64,000 nucleotides of DNA, taken from Lachnospiraceae bacterium (GTDB taxonomy: Bacteria; Bacillota; Clostridia; Lachnospirales; Lachnospiraceae). Each line of letters opens with the position of its first letter. Within the stretch, counting starts at the first letter, position 1. The stretch covers positions 1 to 64,000 of the forward strand of contig JAGBMJ010000016.1 in assembly GCA_017634975.1 (NCBI GenBank), written 5' to 3'. Positions 8,014-16,189 of this stretch are shown here, piece by piece. The notes beneath the pieces were generated by a model. The model worked only from the letters and a program-made list of their open reading frames with translations, made no database searches and was not told the origin of the DNA. The position numbers and the translations under genes are program-made.

Positions 8014-8861
8014 ATTTCATCCTCCTCTATTTTTCTTCCCGTCAGTTCCAAAAAGACTGTTTCAAGATTTGGTTCTGACGAATGGATCGTTTCAATGCTC
8101 CCATCTGACAAAAGGCGGCTAATTCTTTCAGCAGATCCGCTTTCATGAGGGATTACAACATCCTCACCGGATGATAAGTGCATTTTTATCGTTTTCTGAT
8201 GATTATACTTTCTGCATATTTCCTCGGGCGCCCCATTTTCAACGATCACTCCTTCATTAAGCAATGCAACCCTGTCGCAGAGCTTATAGGCTTCTTCCAT
8301 ATTATGAGTGGTAAGGAAGATCGTGCAGCCTTCTTTTTTCTTTTCAAGTATGATCTTATGGATCTGACGCATGGTCTGTGGATCCAGCCCGCTTGTCGGC
8401 TCGTCTAAGAAGATCAGCTTCGGAGAATGCATGAACACTCTCGCAAGAGAAAGTCTGGCTCTCATGCCTTTGGAAAGAGTCGACGCTGATTTGCCTCCCG
8501 CATCCTTTAACCCGACCTGTTGAAGAGTACTTTTTATTATGTCTGTAGGAACTCCGTATATATCAGCGAAAACCTTCAGGTTATCAATACAGGATAGTCT
8601 TTCATATACTCCAAACTGATCCATCATGATCCCTATACTTTTTTTATCCTCTCCTGACAAAGAGGAAATATCTTTATCGAAGACAGTCACCAAGCCCTTG
8701 TCAAATGACAGCTGTCCTGTCAGGATCCTGATGAGTGTGGTTTTACCTGCTCCGGATGGTCCGAGGAGCCCAAATATTTCTCCGTCTCCTATCTCAAAAT
8801 TTATTCCCGACAGAACAGTCTTTCCTGAAAAACTTTTGTATATATCATTACAACGTATCAT
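7998..8861 (-). CDS. ABC transporter ATP-binding protein
   Basis: A 287-residue ATPase subunit. The Walker A GPSGAGKTT, the signature TLSKGMRARLSLAR (an LSxGxxxR form), Walker B LIFLDEPTSGLD and the H-loop TTHNMEEA are all intact, so the enzyme should be active. A C-terminal extension of about 80 residues is typical of ATPases that energise ABC-2 exporters. It is the first gene of the four-gene operon with permease, LytTR and DUF3021. The ATG has a strong GGAGG ribosome binding site. Confidence 0.9.
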   Translation of the reverse strand: MIRCNDIYKSFSGKTVLSGINFEIGDGEIFGLLGPSGAGKTTLIRILTGQLSFDKGLVTVFDKDISSLSGEDKKSIGIMMDQFGVYERLSCIDNLKVFADIYGVPTDIIKSTLQQVGLKDAGGKSASTLSKGMRARLSLARVFMHSPKLIFLDEPTSGLDPQTMRQIHKIILEKKKEGCTIFLTTHNMEEAYKLCDRVALLNEGVIVENGAPEEICRKYNHQKTIKMHLSSGEDVVIPHESGSAERISRLLSDGSIETIHSSEPNLETVFLELTGRKIEEDEICATV

Positions 8862-8886
8862 TCCCGACCTCCTTTATAAATCTTAG

Positions 8887-8960
8887 GCACAAGATACCAA
8901 GGAAATCGGGAATGTTCAATAGCTCATTACACAAGATGCCATATACAGTACATAAGATGC
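8887..8960 (-). promoter_or_regulatory. Candidate LytTR operator: three direct repeats at 21-bp phasing
   Basis: On the minus strand the element ATCTTRTG occurs three times, as + strand CACAAGAT (8888-8895), CACAAGAT (8930-8937) and CATAAGAT (8951-8958). The spacings are 42 and 21 bp, that is, whole multiples of two helical turns. LytTR proteins bind paired direct repeats about 21 bp apart, and the only LytTR gene in the window is in the operon that begins just downstream. The match to the LytTR consensus is partial, so the assignment is an inference from spacing and context. Confidence 0.5.
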
Positions 8961-8999
8961 ACATTTGTAAATAAACAGATTAATCGTTTTTACTGAAAT

Positions 9000-9797
9000 T
9001 TATTGTTTATTTCCCTGTAGGATCATCGACAGTGGATAACCCCTATGATCTATTGAGGAAAAACCACCGCTGATATCATGATCAAACTCCTTTAGCCCGG
9101 TGATGACAATTCCGTTATTGCACATTCCGGATATTATTTCTGACAATGAATGAGTAAAATCGGTAAAAGTCTTAGAATGATAGTTCTTCAGCGTCATATA
9201 ATACATGCCGCCATTCCCGGTCCATTCATGTTCAAAGTAGGAAAAATGACATTCCATCTTATGCTCAGGATCAAACTCAGCATCGCCTTCCGTAGCTAGC
9301 ATATTTGTGCAGGGATGCTGTTCATTAAGCACGATTACTGCTCCGGGTTTCATGCATTTTGCCACGATTTCAAAAAAGCGATTCAGATTTTCAAACCAGC
9401 ATAGTGCTCCGATAGTGATGATCACAATATCAAACTGTTCTCTGAAACGATCATCAATATCATAAACATTCACAGCTTCAAATATACAAGGCAGGTTCAA
9501 TTCTTTTGCTTTTTCATTTGCAAAAGCCACTTGGTTTTCAGCAATGTCAAATCCAACACCCTTTGAGGCATTTCCGCTTTTTACCAAAGAAAGCAGCTCT
9601 CGACCGTTGTTACAACAAAACTGAGCGATCGTCTTTCCTTTCGTATCCATGTTTTTCAAAGCATCCGCCATTTCCTTTTCAAAAAACGGATAGTCTTCTT
9701 TCTGTATACGTTCCGTTATATCGGCGCCCCATGAGGCATCCCTTTTATCAAAAGCTTCTTCCCAAGCCGCTTTATTTCCTTCAATATACTTTTCCAT
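9000..9797 (-). CDS. Class I SAM-dependent methyltransferase
   Basis: A 265-residue methyltransferase. The SAM-binding motif I is KTIAQFCCNNGRELLSL (an unusual CCNNGRE in place of GxGxG, common in one clostridial subfamily), followed by GVGFDIAENQVAFANEKA and, near residue 130, DIVIITIGALCWFENLNRFF. The N-terminus ADITERIQKEDYPFFEKE is typical of this subfamily. The substrate is unknown. It stands as its own unit, with 138 bases between its stop and the ABC operon start. Confidence 0.85.
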   Translation of the reverse strand: MEKYIEGNKAAWEEAFDKRDASWGADITERIQKEDYPFFEKEMADALKNMDTKGKTIAQFCCNNGRELLSLVKSGNASKGVGFDIAENQVAFANEKAKELNLPCIFEAVNVYDIDDRFREQFDIVIITIGALCWFENLNRFFEIVAKCMKPGAVIVLNEQHPCTNMLATEGDAEFDPEHKMECHFSYFEHEWTGNGGMYYMTLKNYHSKTFTDFTHSLSEIISGMCNNGIVITGLKEFDHDISGGFSSIDHRGYPLSMILQGNKQ

Positions 9798-9843
9798 AAA
9801 AATCTCTCTTTCTTCTCGTCATTAAAATCTCATCATAAAAGGC

Positions 9844-10269
9844 TTATTCGTTCAATCCATTTTCAAAGCCTTCTTTGAGATACGCCTCCAACATCTCCAT
9901 CAAAGTGTCGTACTCTCCAATGTCCTTGTTTCCGGCAAATCCAATCCCATATTTATGATCAATATCATCATATATAAAGCAATCGTCATCGACACACCCC
10001 AGCCATATAGAGCGTTGGCCGTCTTCTTCCCACCATTCAAAAAGTGAGCTGTCATCGCATATAAAGTAACCGAAGAAACTCTTGCTCTGTCTAAAGTAAT
10101 TAATCAGTTCATCAACAATGCGTTGTTCAACATTATATTCCGCGCACAATTGCTTAAAGCTTTCCAGTTCTTCTTCCGTGGCCGGCTCAAGAGTAACACA
10201 ATGTCCATGAACTATATATTCACCATCTTCGATCTTACAGTACTTATCAAACAACGCCTTTACTGTCAT
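9844..10269 (-). CDS. SMI1/KNR4 (SUKH)-like protein
   Basis: A 141-residue acidic protein. The mid and C-terminal part, with FEWWEEDGQRSIWLGCVDDD followed by a YDDIDHKYGIGFAG loop and a final LMEMLEAYL helix, resembles SUKH (SMI1/KNR4) domains. SUKH proteins often serve as immunity proteins against polymorphic toxins, but many are orphans of unknown function. I place the start at the ATG at 10269, which has a GGAGGT ribosome binding site, seven codons inside the longest frame. It follows the kinase-acetyltransferase fusion by seven bases. No toxin gene is visible nearby. Confidence 0.55.
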   Translation of the reverse strand: MTVKALFDKYCKIEDGEYIVHGHCVTLEPATEEELESFKQLCAEYNVEQRIVDELINYFRQSKSFFGYFICDDSSLFEWWEEDGQRSIWLGCVDDDCFIYDDIDHKYGIGFAGNKDIGEYDTLMEMLEAYLKEGFENGLNE

Positions 10270-10276
10270 TACCTGT

Positions 10277-11866
10277 TTACCTCCACACATGCATTCCCGT
10301 TAATTGACTTACCATTTTCCATCCGAATCTGTTTTTTACCAGACTTTCCCTTTCAGGTCTGAACCCCAGATCATAATACACTTTGCAGGCAAGCCAGGTA
10401 TTGGTCTGGGTGTGGATCTTTACTTTTTCATAGCCCAATTCTTTCATAACTCCCAAAGTATATGTGATAAGAGGTTTTGAAAGGCCCTTACCCTGTTTCT
10501 CCTTCTTGACCGCAACCCAATGCAGCTGACCTTCTCCGTGTCTTCTGTCTCCATGAATATCATAGAATGCCGTAGCCGTCGCGATCTTCTCTCCGGTGCT
10601 GTTCTCTATAAATATCATTCTCTCCGAAAGTTCGTCTTCACGCCCACCATAATAACGTTCCCAGCATTCCTCACCATGCTTATAGTCAAGTACCTCTTCC
10701 GCAGACAATTCTATATTTATCCATGCCGTCTTATCACCCGGTTTATACTTCACGAAACGATAGCCCTCAGGCAAATCCATCTGAGGTATTTCCTGCAGTT
10801 CACCCTCAAACAAAAGATCAACATAGCACAGCATATTATCATGCGTCTTATACTTACACGGATCCGGAGCCTCAATACCGGCAAGTACACTGCATACATC
10901 TTCCTCGATATCCCTGAGATACTTAATGCGGTCTATCGTATTCTTAACCTCGTCTTCTCCCAACCGGATATCTTCTTCGTTTGATCCTTCCATTCCAAGT
11001 GCACGCCGGATGTTATACTCGAGCCATTCCAACCAGGTATAGGATATTCCAAACAATTCATCATAGGAACGAAATCCATTGTCATAGGCTGACAAATATC
11101 CTTCAAAAAAACCTGCAAGGTTTTCTTTGGAGTATTTACCATTTACCGTCCCTGCCCATTGAAGCGACAGATTGAGACAGGATGCGATCGGATTGCCTCT
11201 CTCAAGACATTCCAGGTCGATCACATATGCCTTGTCTTCACGCCACATGATGTTCTTAGGATCCATATCCGGATCATCTATCGCACTCATAGCAGGCAGC
11301 ATGCGTCTTGCGTTATTCATTTTATCCTGAGCTTCCCTAAGAAGAAGCAGATTATCAGTGATCAGCCCGGCAATGACACTTTTTTTCTTATCAGCCTCGG
11401 ATGCATATGCTTCAAAATCTATATCACTGACCTCAGGCTCTTCCGGCTCTGTATTCTGAGGATCAATCTTATGGACCCTTCCCAGGATCTCACCTGCCAT
11501 ATAGCATTGCTGCTTCGATATGGTGTTATAATCTGTAATGCTTCCTTCCTGCCATCGGAAAATATAATAATACCGTCCATCATCCTCTATCAACTTCTTT
11601 CCGTCAAAAGGAAGCGCCGGAACGATCGGAATCCCCTCTTTCTCTAAAATGCTCTCGAGCCCTTCCGCCCTTGCGTAATTATCCAGAACTCCCGGACGTT
11701 TCATAACCTCCGGATTCAGACATTTTACTGCATAGGATGCCGATTCCGTACTAACCTTATACATTTTATGCATAAGCCCGCCGGAGATCGGCTCTATGGT
11801 ACCGCATACATTCCCCAGTCCACATTTACGAAACAATGCGGATATTTTGTAACTTAGTTCACTCAT
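10277..11866 (-). CDS. Two-domain protein: APH-fold kinase fused to GNAT acetyltransferase
   Basis: A 529-residue fusion. Residues 1 to about 330 form an APH-fold kinase (YAVKCLNPEVM with the ATP-contacting K, a FRWQEGSITDY hinge, a catalytic loop, then YVIDLECLERGNP). Residues about 355-529 form a GNAT domain with QLHWVAVKKEKQGKGLSKPL, an acetyl-CoA loop of QGKGLS form, and VYYDLGFRPERE. In the catalytic loop the usual HxDxxxxN reads DPDMDPKN, so the His is Asp. The order is the reverse of the clinical AAC(6')-APH(2'') enzyme, and no common origin is implied. The two domains probably modify the same kind of small molecule, which is not known. Confidence 0.8.
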   Translation of the reverse strand: MSELSYKISALFRKCGLGNVCGTIEPISGGLMHKMYKVSTESASYAVKCLNPEVMKRPGVLDNYARAEGLESILEKEGIPIVPALPFDGKKLIEDDGRYYYIFRWQEGSITDYNTISKQQCYMAGEILGRVHKIDPQNTEPEEPEVSDIDFEAYASEADKKKSVIAGLITDNLLLLREAQDKMNNARRMLPAMSAIDDPDMDPKNIMWREDKAYVIDLECLERGNPIASCLNLSLQWAGTVNGKYSKENLAGFFEGYLSAYDNGFRSYDELFGISYTWLEWLEYNIRRALGMEGSNEEDIRLGEDEVKNTIDRIKYLRDIEEDVCSVLAGIEAPDPCKYKTHDNMLCYVDLLFEGELQEIPQMDLPEGYRFVKYKPGDKTAWINIELSAEEVLDYKHGEECWERYYGGREDELSERMIFIENSTGEKIATATAFYDIHGDRRHGEGQLHWVAVKKEKQGKGLSKPLITYTLGVMKELGYEKVKIHTQTNTWLACKVYYDLGFRPERESLVKNRFGWKMVSQLTGMHVWR

Positions 11867-11912
11867 CTCTGATCATCAATCCCTTCAAACAGCTCAACCT
11901 CATATTCCATGA

Positions 11913-11978
11913 TCACATATCCTCCAACTCCGCTGCATATTCTGAATTACCTATCCCGCTAAAATATATACCTACCAT
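11913..11978 (-). pseudogene. Truncated copy of the flavodoxin gene start
   Basis: The frame MVGIYFSGIGNSEYAAELEDM repeats the first 17 or so codons of the flavodoxin-ferredoxin gene at 13455-14216 and then stops. The match continues upstream of the start into the last codons of the preceding gene, giving an 87-bp duplicated segment (11926-12012 against 14164-14250) with about four differences. It is a recombination by-product, not a functional gene. Confidence 0.8.
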
Positions 11979-12012
11979 TTTCACACTCTCATATGCCAAT
12001 AACTTCCGATTT
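11926..12012. repeat. 87-bp duplicated segment, copy 1 (copy 2 at 14164-14250)
   Basis: This segment and 14164-14250 have equal length and differ at about four positions by eye. In copy 2 the segment spans the end of the hypothetical gene at 14219-14614 and the start of the flavodoxin gene, so the duplicated unit crosses a gene junction. Confidence 0.8.
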
Positions 12013-12048
12013 ATCTGTTTAGACGCAAAATATTCACCAAAATACTGA

Positions 12049-12858
12049 CTAATTCTCGGCTTTCTCAGGATTTTTAATCTTGTCATAGAAAACACAGATG
12101 AGAATCGACACTATCGGGAATATTGCATAGTCGATCACGTCTCTGGCCCCGAAAATAAATGAAGAAACAGCAGGCTCCGATTCAAACCCGAACAGATACC
12201 CTACTATTCTTGGTGTCAGATCCGTAAGCGCATGCAGGGCCATCGATAACGTAAGATTTCCGGTGCACATGTATATCGCAGCCCAAAAGATTCCGATTAA
12301 CATAGCGGTAGGGACTTGAACGAGCGGATTCTCTCCTAACACTATATTCGGTAAATGCGATAGCCCGAAGATTCCGCCGGATATTAAAACCGTGATGATC
12401 CTGTGTTTTATGGTGTCCCTTCGATACACCATAAGCCCCTTCATTACCAGGCCTCTGTAAACACTCTCTTCAAAGTAGCCTGTCGCCACCTGCTGGAGAG
12501 CATTTATACAAAACAGGCCGAGCACCGCTGTTCTAAATGTTCCGGCGGGAATCTTCAGCAGAGGAAGTAAAATATAGATAAACAGTGGACACAAAAGCAG
12601 CCATACTTTCCATGAAATCTTTCCTCTGAATTGATTTTTAAACCCTTCCGGATCCCCACTTTGTTTATAAAACCGGCTCAATAAAACAAGCGCTATGGTT
12701 CCGATACCGCATCTGATAACAAAATCTGCAGTATACAAAACAGTCTTATTCGGAAAAATATTGAATAAGACCATAGGTATTTCTATCACATAGAAAACTA
12801 AAAACAAAATTACGGCAGCCCATATAGGGCGGCATATTTCTTTTTTTATATCTTTCAT
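12049..12858 (-). CDS. CPBP family intramembrane glutamic endopeptidase
   Basis: A 269-residue membrane protein with about seven segments. It carries the CPBP/CAAX motif: YFEESVYRGLVMKGL (EExxxR), then FGLSHLPNIV (the second, His-containing motif) and MALHALTDLTP (the third). Such proteases cut within membranes; bacterial copies are linked to bacteriocin self-immunity, regulation or peptide processing, and none of these is shown here. I use the ATG at 12858, with an AAAGGAT ribosome binding site, rather than 14 codons upstream. One of three CPBP genes in the window. Confidence 0.85.
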   Translation of the reverse strand: MKDIKKEICRPIWAAVILFLVFYVIEIPMVLFNIFPNKTVLYTADFVIRCGIGTIALVLLSRFYKQSGDPEGFKNQFRGKISWKVWLLLCPLFIYILLPLLKIPAGTFRTAVLGLFCINALQQVATGYFEESVYRGLVMKGLMVYRRDTIKHRIITVLISGGIFGLSHLPNIVLGENPLVQVPTAMLIGIFWAAIYMCTGNLTLSMALHALTDLTPRIVGYLFGFESEPAVSSFIFGARDVIDYAIFPIVSILICVFYDKIKNPEKAEN

Positions 12859-12906
12859 TTTTATCCTTTCAACACTAGCGAAATGCAATCGCCCCCCCAT
12901 GCTCTT

Positions 12907-13443
12907 CTATTTTTCCGCTATAACATATTCCCCGTTCTTAAACTTTACAGAAGATCCCGTCATCCTGAATCCCCTTTTTTTCATCTCCTGCAACAAGGTA
13001 TGCATATAGAATCCATGTGTGACGACAGCCACATCCATATCGTCATTTCTGATCAATCCTGCAAATACTTTTGCCCGTTCTCTCGTTTGCCTGTGTCCTT
13101 CGTCCTGCCTTCTGCTATTAACAAACCACTGAAAACGTCCTGTCAGATTCCAAAACCATAGGGGCATGTTCATTTTAGTATCAAAGCTCGATTTTAGCGG
13201 GACTTCGTTTATAAGCCGGGATTCAACGTATTCTCCACTCGGAAACAGTAATTTAGCAGTATCCTTACTTCTGGACAATTCACTGACATATATTCTCTGA
13301 TATATAATCTGTGGAATGCAACAAGTCACATTCTTGATCGGAGAAAGATCATATTTTCTACACTCTGAATCAAACATATCCGAGGTACATCGCCTGCTCC
13401 AGCAAAAATCCACTTCCGCATGTCTAATAATGACTACCCTCAA
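12907..13443 (-). CDS. Histidine phosphatase superfamily protein
   Basis: A 178-residue protein with the phosphatase start MRVVIIRHAEVDF (RHxE in place of RHGE) and a second catalytic His in VAVVTHGFYMHTLL. The ERIY-VSELSRSKDTAKLLF segment supplies the usual Ser-Arg-x-x-xT part of the fold. Members remove phosphate from proteins, sugars or metabolites via a phosphohistidine. It sits between the CPBP gene and the flavodoxin-ferredoxin gene with short gaps, so the three may share a transcript. Confidence 0.8.
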   Translation of the reverse strand: MRVVIIRHAEVDFCWSRRCTSDMFDSECRKYDLSPIKNVTCCIPQIIYQRIYVSELSRSKDTAKLLFPSGEYVESRLINEVPLKSSFDTKMNMPLWFWNLTGRFQWFVNSRRQDEGHRQTRERAKVFAGLIRNDDMDVAVVTHGFYMHTLLQEMKKRGFRMTGSSVKFKNGEYVIAEK

Positions 13444-13454
13444 TAGATTTCTCC

Positions 13455-14216
13455 CTATATATACTTCTCAATCCCACACTGCTCTACAACCCTTTTCCCA
13501 AGAAGAGTGATCGCCTGCTTGGGGCATTTGTTGATACAACGATAACACATGGTACACCGGTCACTTGAAACCGCTTTATGATCCTTAATAGAAATATTCT
13601 TCATCGGGCACAGTTTTTCACATAGTCCGCACCCGATACATTTGTCAGCATCAACCTTAAGTTTTGAGGAATATGCTCTGGTCTTATGACCAAAATATGC
13701 TCTCTGCCCAAAGATACCTGCTAGTCTGTAAAACACACCTATACCTTCCTGTGTCGGATTACCGGCTTTCAGTCGCTTTACGGATTCTTTTATCTTCTGT
13801 TCTGCCTGTTTTACAAGTTCTCTATTCTTTACAAGCGGACGTTTTAATGCCTTCTCGTCGGCTATACTATCAGGCATCTTCAGATGAAGTCCGCCTATTA
13901 CGTTAGCACCGCAGCTTTGCAAAAGTCTCCCGAGCGAGCCCGACCCATCACCGCTAAAAAGCCCCATCGTCGCAATTATAAAAACCTTCTTGTTCTTCCA
14001 CAGTCCATTATGATCTGTAATATAATCCCGCAGAATCTTAGGAACCGTACTAAACTGAACCGGGTATGCGAATACGATAAGATGCGCCTCTGTTACTGCT
14101 GTCAAAGCTTCTGTATCCTCTATAGAATATGTTCTGGATTCGTTGTCATACTCTTTACAGAATAACTCCGCTGCATATTTTGAATTGCCTGTTCCGCTAA
14201 AATATATACCTACCAT
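13455..14216 (-). CDS. EFR1-type flavodoxin-ferredoxin fusion protein
   Basis: A 253-residue protein. The N-terminal flavodoxin-like domain starts MVGIYFSGTGNSKYAAELF (the FSGTGNS FMN-phosphate loop). The C-terminal part has two 4Fe-4S clusters, CIGCGLCEKLCP and CTMCYRCINKCP. This architecture is widespread in Clostridia (EFR1 family) and is expected to carry electrons from FMN to low-potential partners. I start it at the ATG at 14216; the frame runs a few codons further upstream through a TTG. A fragment of the same gene lies at 11913-11978. Confidence 0.85.
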   Translation of the reverse strand: MVGIYFSGTGNSKYAAELFCKEYDNESRTYSIEDTEALTAVTEAHLIVFAYPVQFSTVPKILRDYITDHNGLWKNKKVFIIATMGLFSGDGSGSLGRLLQSCGANVIGGLHLKMPDSIADEKALKRPLVKNRELVKQAEQKIKESVKRLKAGNPTQEGIGVFYRLAGIFGQRAYFGHKTRAYSSKLKVDADKCIGCGLCEKLCPMKNISIKDHKAVSSDRCTMCYRCINKCPKQAITLLGKRVVEQCGIEKYI

Positions 14217-14218
14217 TT

Positions 14219-14614
14219 TCACACTCTCATATGCCAATAACTTCCGATTTTATGTCCCCGACGCTTAGTCGGACACCACTCAACATTTTCATCACAAAAC
14301 ATTACTCTGTATTTGTCTTCGTCCTTAAAGATCCGAACGAACTGTAATAGCTTGTTAAAATTATCATATCGATTTTTAGTTCCTTCGGTAAATATGTTTA
14401 CACCATATTGTTTATATTCCGTAATATAAGGCCGTGCCTGTGATACCTTACCATCGTTAGGATATCTGAGACGAATATCCTGTACAAACACCTCACACTT
14501 TTTGATCTTACTTAAATCAATTTCCCGAAACAAATCTCCCCTTCTTAATCTGGCATATTCTGAAGACCGTTCCTGTTTGTCATAGTATGTGTTTAAAGAT
14601 TGAACAATTAGCAT
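14219..14614 (-). CDS. Hypothetical protein
   Basis: A 131-residue protein with no family I recognise. It begins MLIVQSLNTYYDKQERSSEY, contains several aromatic and charged stretches, and ends GSYWHMRV; there are no membrane segments. It lies two bases upstream of the flavodoxin-ferredoxin gene, so the two are translationally linked. Its last codons are included in the duplicated 87-bp segment. Confidence 0.5.
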   Translation of the reverse strand: MLIVQSLNTYYDKQERSSEYARLRRGDLFREIDLSKIKKCEVFVQDIRLRYPNDGKVSQARPYITEYKQYGVNIFTEGTKNRYDNFNKLLQFVRIFKDEDKYRVMFCDENVEWCPTKRRGHKIGSYWHMRV

Positions 14615-14653
14615 TTTACTTCGTCCTATCAACTCACCGATTTGACTGATCTA

Positions 14654-14758
14654 TCATCCTATTATGGCATCATCTGCTTTATCCATTTCGTATTCTATTT
14701 CTTCAGCAAATTCTTCAACACTGTCACAATCAAACCATGCCGTGATTTGCCGTTTCAT
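14654..14758 (-). CDS. Short ORF, possibly the C-terminal end of a truncated gene
   Basis: The frame from 14851 to 14654 is open but has no start codon before the ATG at 14758, giving 34 residues that begin MKRQITAWFDCDSVEEFAEE. The upstream part of the frame, WKIQVFRDELAIYIGRK, also looks protein-like, which suggests that a longer gene lost its 5' end. I cannot name it. Confidence 0.3.
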   Translation of the reverse strand: MKRQITAWFDCDSVEEFAEEIEYEMDKADDAIIG

Positions 14759-14823
14759 ACAGTAGGAAGATTTTCTTCCAATATAAATGGCTAATTCATC
14801 TCGAAAAACCTGAATTTTCCAGT

Positions 14824-15615
14824 CTATTTCTTGTAGGTAACTACCATTGTATTAGACAGTTTTTTCCCGACCAGGTAAATCAACCATCCCAAAAATCTCT
14901 TCAACGGGGTCAAGGGTACACCCGGTGCATATCTCATCCCCTTGTATTTTGGCCAAAAGTTATTATCCTCAGTCGGATAATCTTTTTCTCCCTTATTACC
15001 GACACACATGGCCTGAAAAAGATTAAACGGGATCAGCACACCTATTCCGGGGATATGTGCTTTTCCGGATTTCACATCAAGATAAAATCTCTTCGTGACT
15101 TCATATGTCCTTCGCAGATTCTTTTTCGTTGGCTTGTAGTCATTCCAACTCAGTGCAATTACCGGAAGCTGATAGCATTTATTAAATCCCCATCCCGGAA
15201 GTGTTGCCGCTAAGGCCTTAGTCGTACTCTCTGCTGACACACCTCCGGTTGTACTGATTATAAGTGCCTTCTTTGTAAAATATCTCGGTCGGTGTAACAT
15301 AAATGCCATATGATCCGTAAAGTTTTTCATAATTCCGGGCAAATGTCCCTGAAAACATGGAACAGAGAAAATAACTGCATCGCATTCTTCTATTGTATCT
15401 ATTATCGGCTGCACCTTCTTATGATGTGGACAGAATTTATGACCTCTGCGAAAACAATTGCTGCATCCTGTGCAAAATGGAAGATCTATTTCTGATAAAT
15501 GCACTTCGCAAAACTCAACCGTATTATCAATTTTATGGATATACTTCTTTGCAGCCAAAGTCAGCCGCCATGTATTCCCTTTGTGTGGCCCGCCATTGAA
15601 TATTAATATTTTCAT
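14824..15615 (-). CDS. Flavodoxin-like NAD(P)H-dependent oxidoreductase family protein
   Basis: A 263-residue protein with an N-terminal flavodoxin-like fold: MKILIFNGGPHKGNTWRLTL (FMN-phosphate loop), CTGCSNCFRRGHKFCPHH (a Cys-rich insertion typical of iron-sulfur flavoproteins of this clan), and DAVIFSVPCFQGHLPGIMKN (flavin contact loop). The C-terminal part is extended, with a hydrophobic segment near LKRFLGWLIYLVGKKL. It may reduce quinones or other small molecules; the substrate is unknown. A short gap of 58 bases separates it from the cupin gene upstream. Confidence 0.8.
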   Translation of the reverse strand: MKILIFNGGPHKGNTWRLTLAAKKYIHKIDNTVEFCEVHLSEIDLPFCTGCSNCFRRGHKFCPHHKKVQPIIDTIEECDAVIFSVPCFQGHLPGIMKNFTDHMAFMLHRPRYFTKKALIISTTGGVSAESTTKALAATLPGWGFNKCYQLPVIALSWNDYKPTKKNLRRTYEVTKRFYLDVKSGKAHIPGIGVLIPFNLFQAMCVGNKGEKDYPTEDNNFWPKYKGMRYAPGVPLTPLKRFLGWLIYLVGKKLSNTMVVTYKK

Positions 15616-15673
15616 ACGCTCTCACCTTCCTCCACAAATTTCGATCTGCTTATTTCACTATCCTGTATAGTTA

Positions 15674-16012
15674 TCACGCTTTCACTCTCTGTCCGCCAAA
15701 GGCATGAATTGATCGCGTACCGGCTTTAACCCTTCCTCCCTGGACACTTCCCTTGGGAATAAACAATTCATCTCCCGCATGCAATATGTATTCTGCTCCA
15801 TCTACTGTTACGATATATTCTCCCTCTACACAAAGCATCCATTCATCATAATCATGTGTATGTTCTTTTGAAACTCTGTCTGCTTTATATATCCAAAAGG
15901 CCATTTGACTCCCGTCGTTAGCCGTATAATAGTATCCCTCAATATCAGGTGTGTTTTGCTGAGAAGCAGGGATCAAATTCTTTTCATTACACATAAACTT
16001 TGGAAAGTCCAT
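15674..16012 (-). CDS. Small cupin domain protein
   Basis: A 112-residue single-domain cupin. The conserved metal-binding region reads SKEHTHDYDEWMLCVEGEYIV (HxH then E) and the second motif lies in HAGDELFIPKGSVQGGRVKAG. Stand-alone cupins bind a metal and act as dioxygenases, isomerases or ligand sensors; there is nothing here to decide. It lies 58 bases upstream of the flavodoxin-like gene on the same strand. Confidence 0.8.
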   Translation of the reverse strand: MDFPKFMCNEKNLIPASQQNTPDIEGYYYTANDGSQMAFWIYKADRVSKEHTHDYDEWMLCVEGEYIVTVDGAEYILHAGDELFIPKGSVQGGRVKAGTRSIHAFGGQRVKA

Positions 16013-16029
16013 TTGTTGTAATCCTCCCT

Positions 16030-16121
16030 TTAGAGTTCAAGCTTCATAAATACATCCGCATAAATGTTATCGTTATATCTGGCACAATCGATAAATCCAC
16101 ATTTGCCTGAGATATCTCTCT
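16030..16121 (-). pseudogene. GNAT acetyltransferase C-terminal remnant
   Basis: The minus-strand frame here ends in GKCGFIDCARYNDNIYADV and a short tail, a pattern very like the last strand of RimJ/RimL-type acetyltransferases (KxGFxxxG followed by D-V-x-M-K-L). It is open for only about 30 codons and has a stop just upstream. It is the second GNAT tail without a head in this region. Confidence 0.45.
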
Positions 16122-16189
16122 AAGTGTTCTGTCCCCCATTTGCTGACCGACCACATCCCCATTGTCCTTTACTCCAAAATATACTCTAT

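Noticed and set aside
147-11866. Aminoglycoside or macrolide resistance genes
   Set aside because: The APH and GNAT folds are clear, but the sequences do not show features of known resistance enzymes and most family members have other or unknown substrates.
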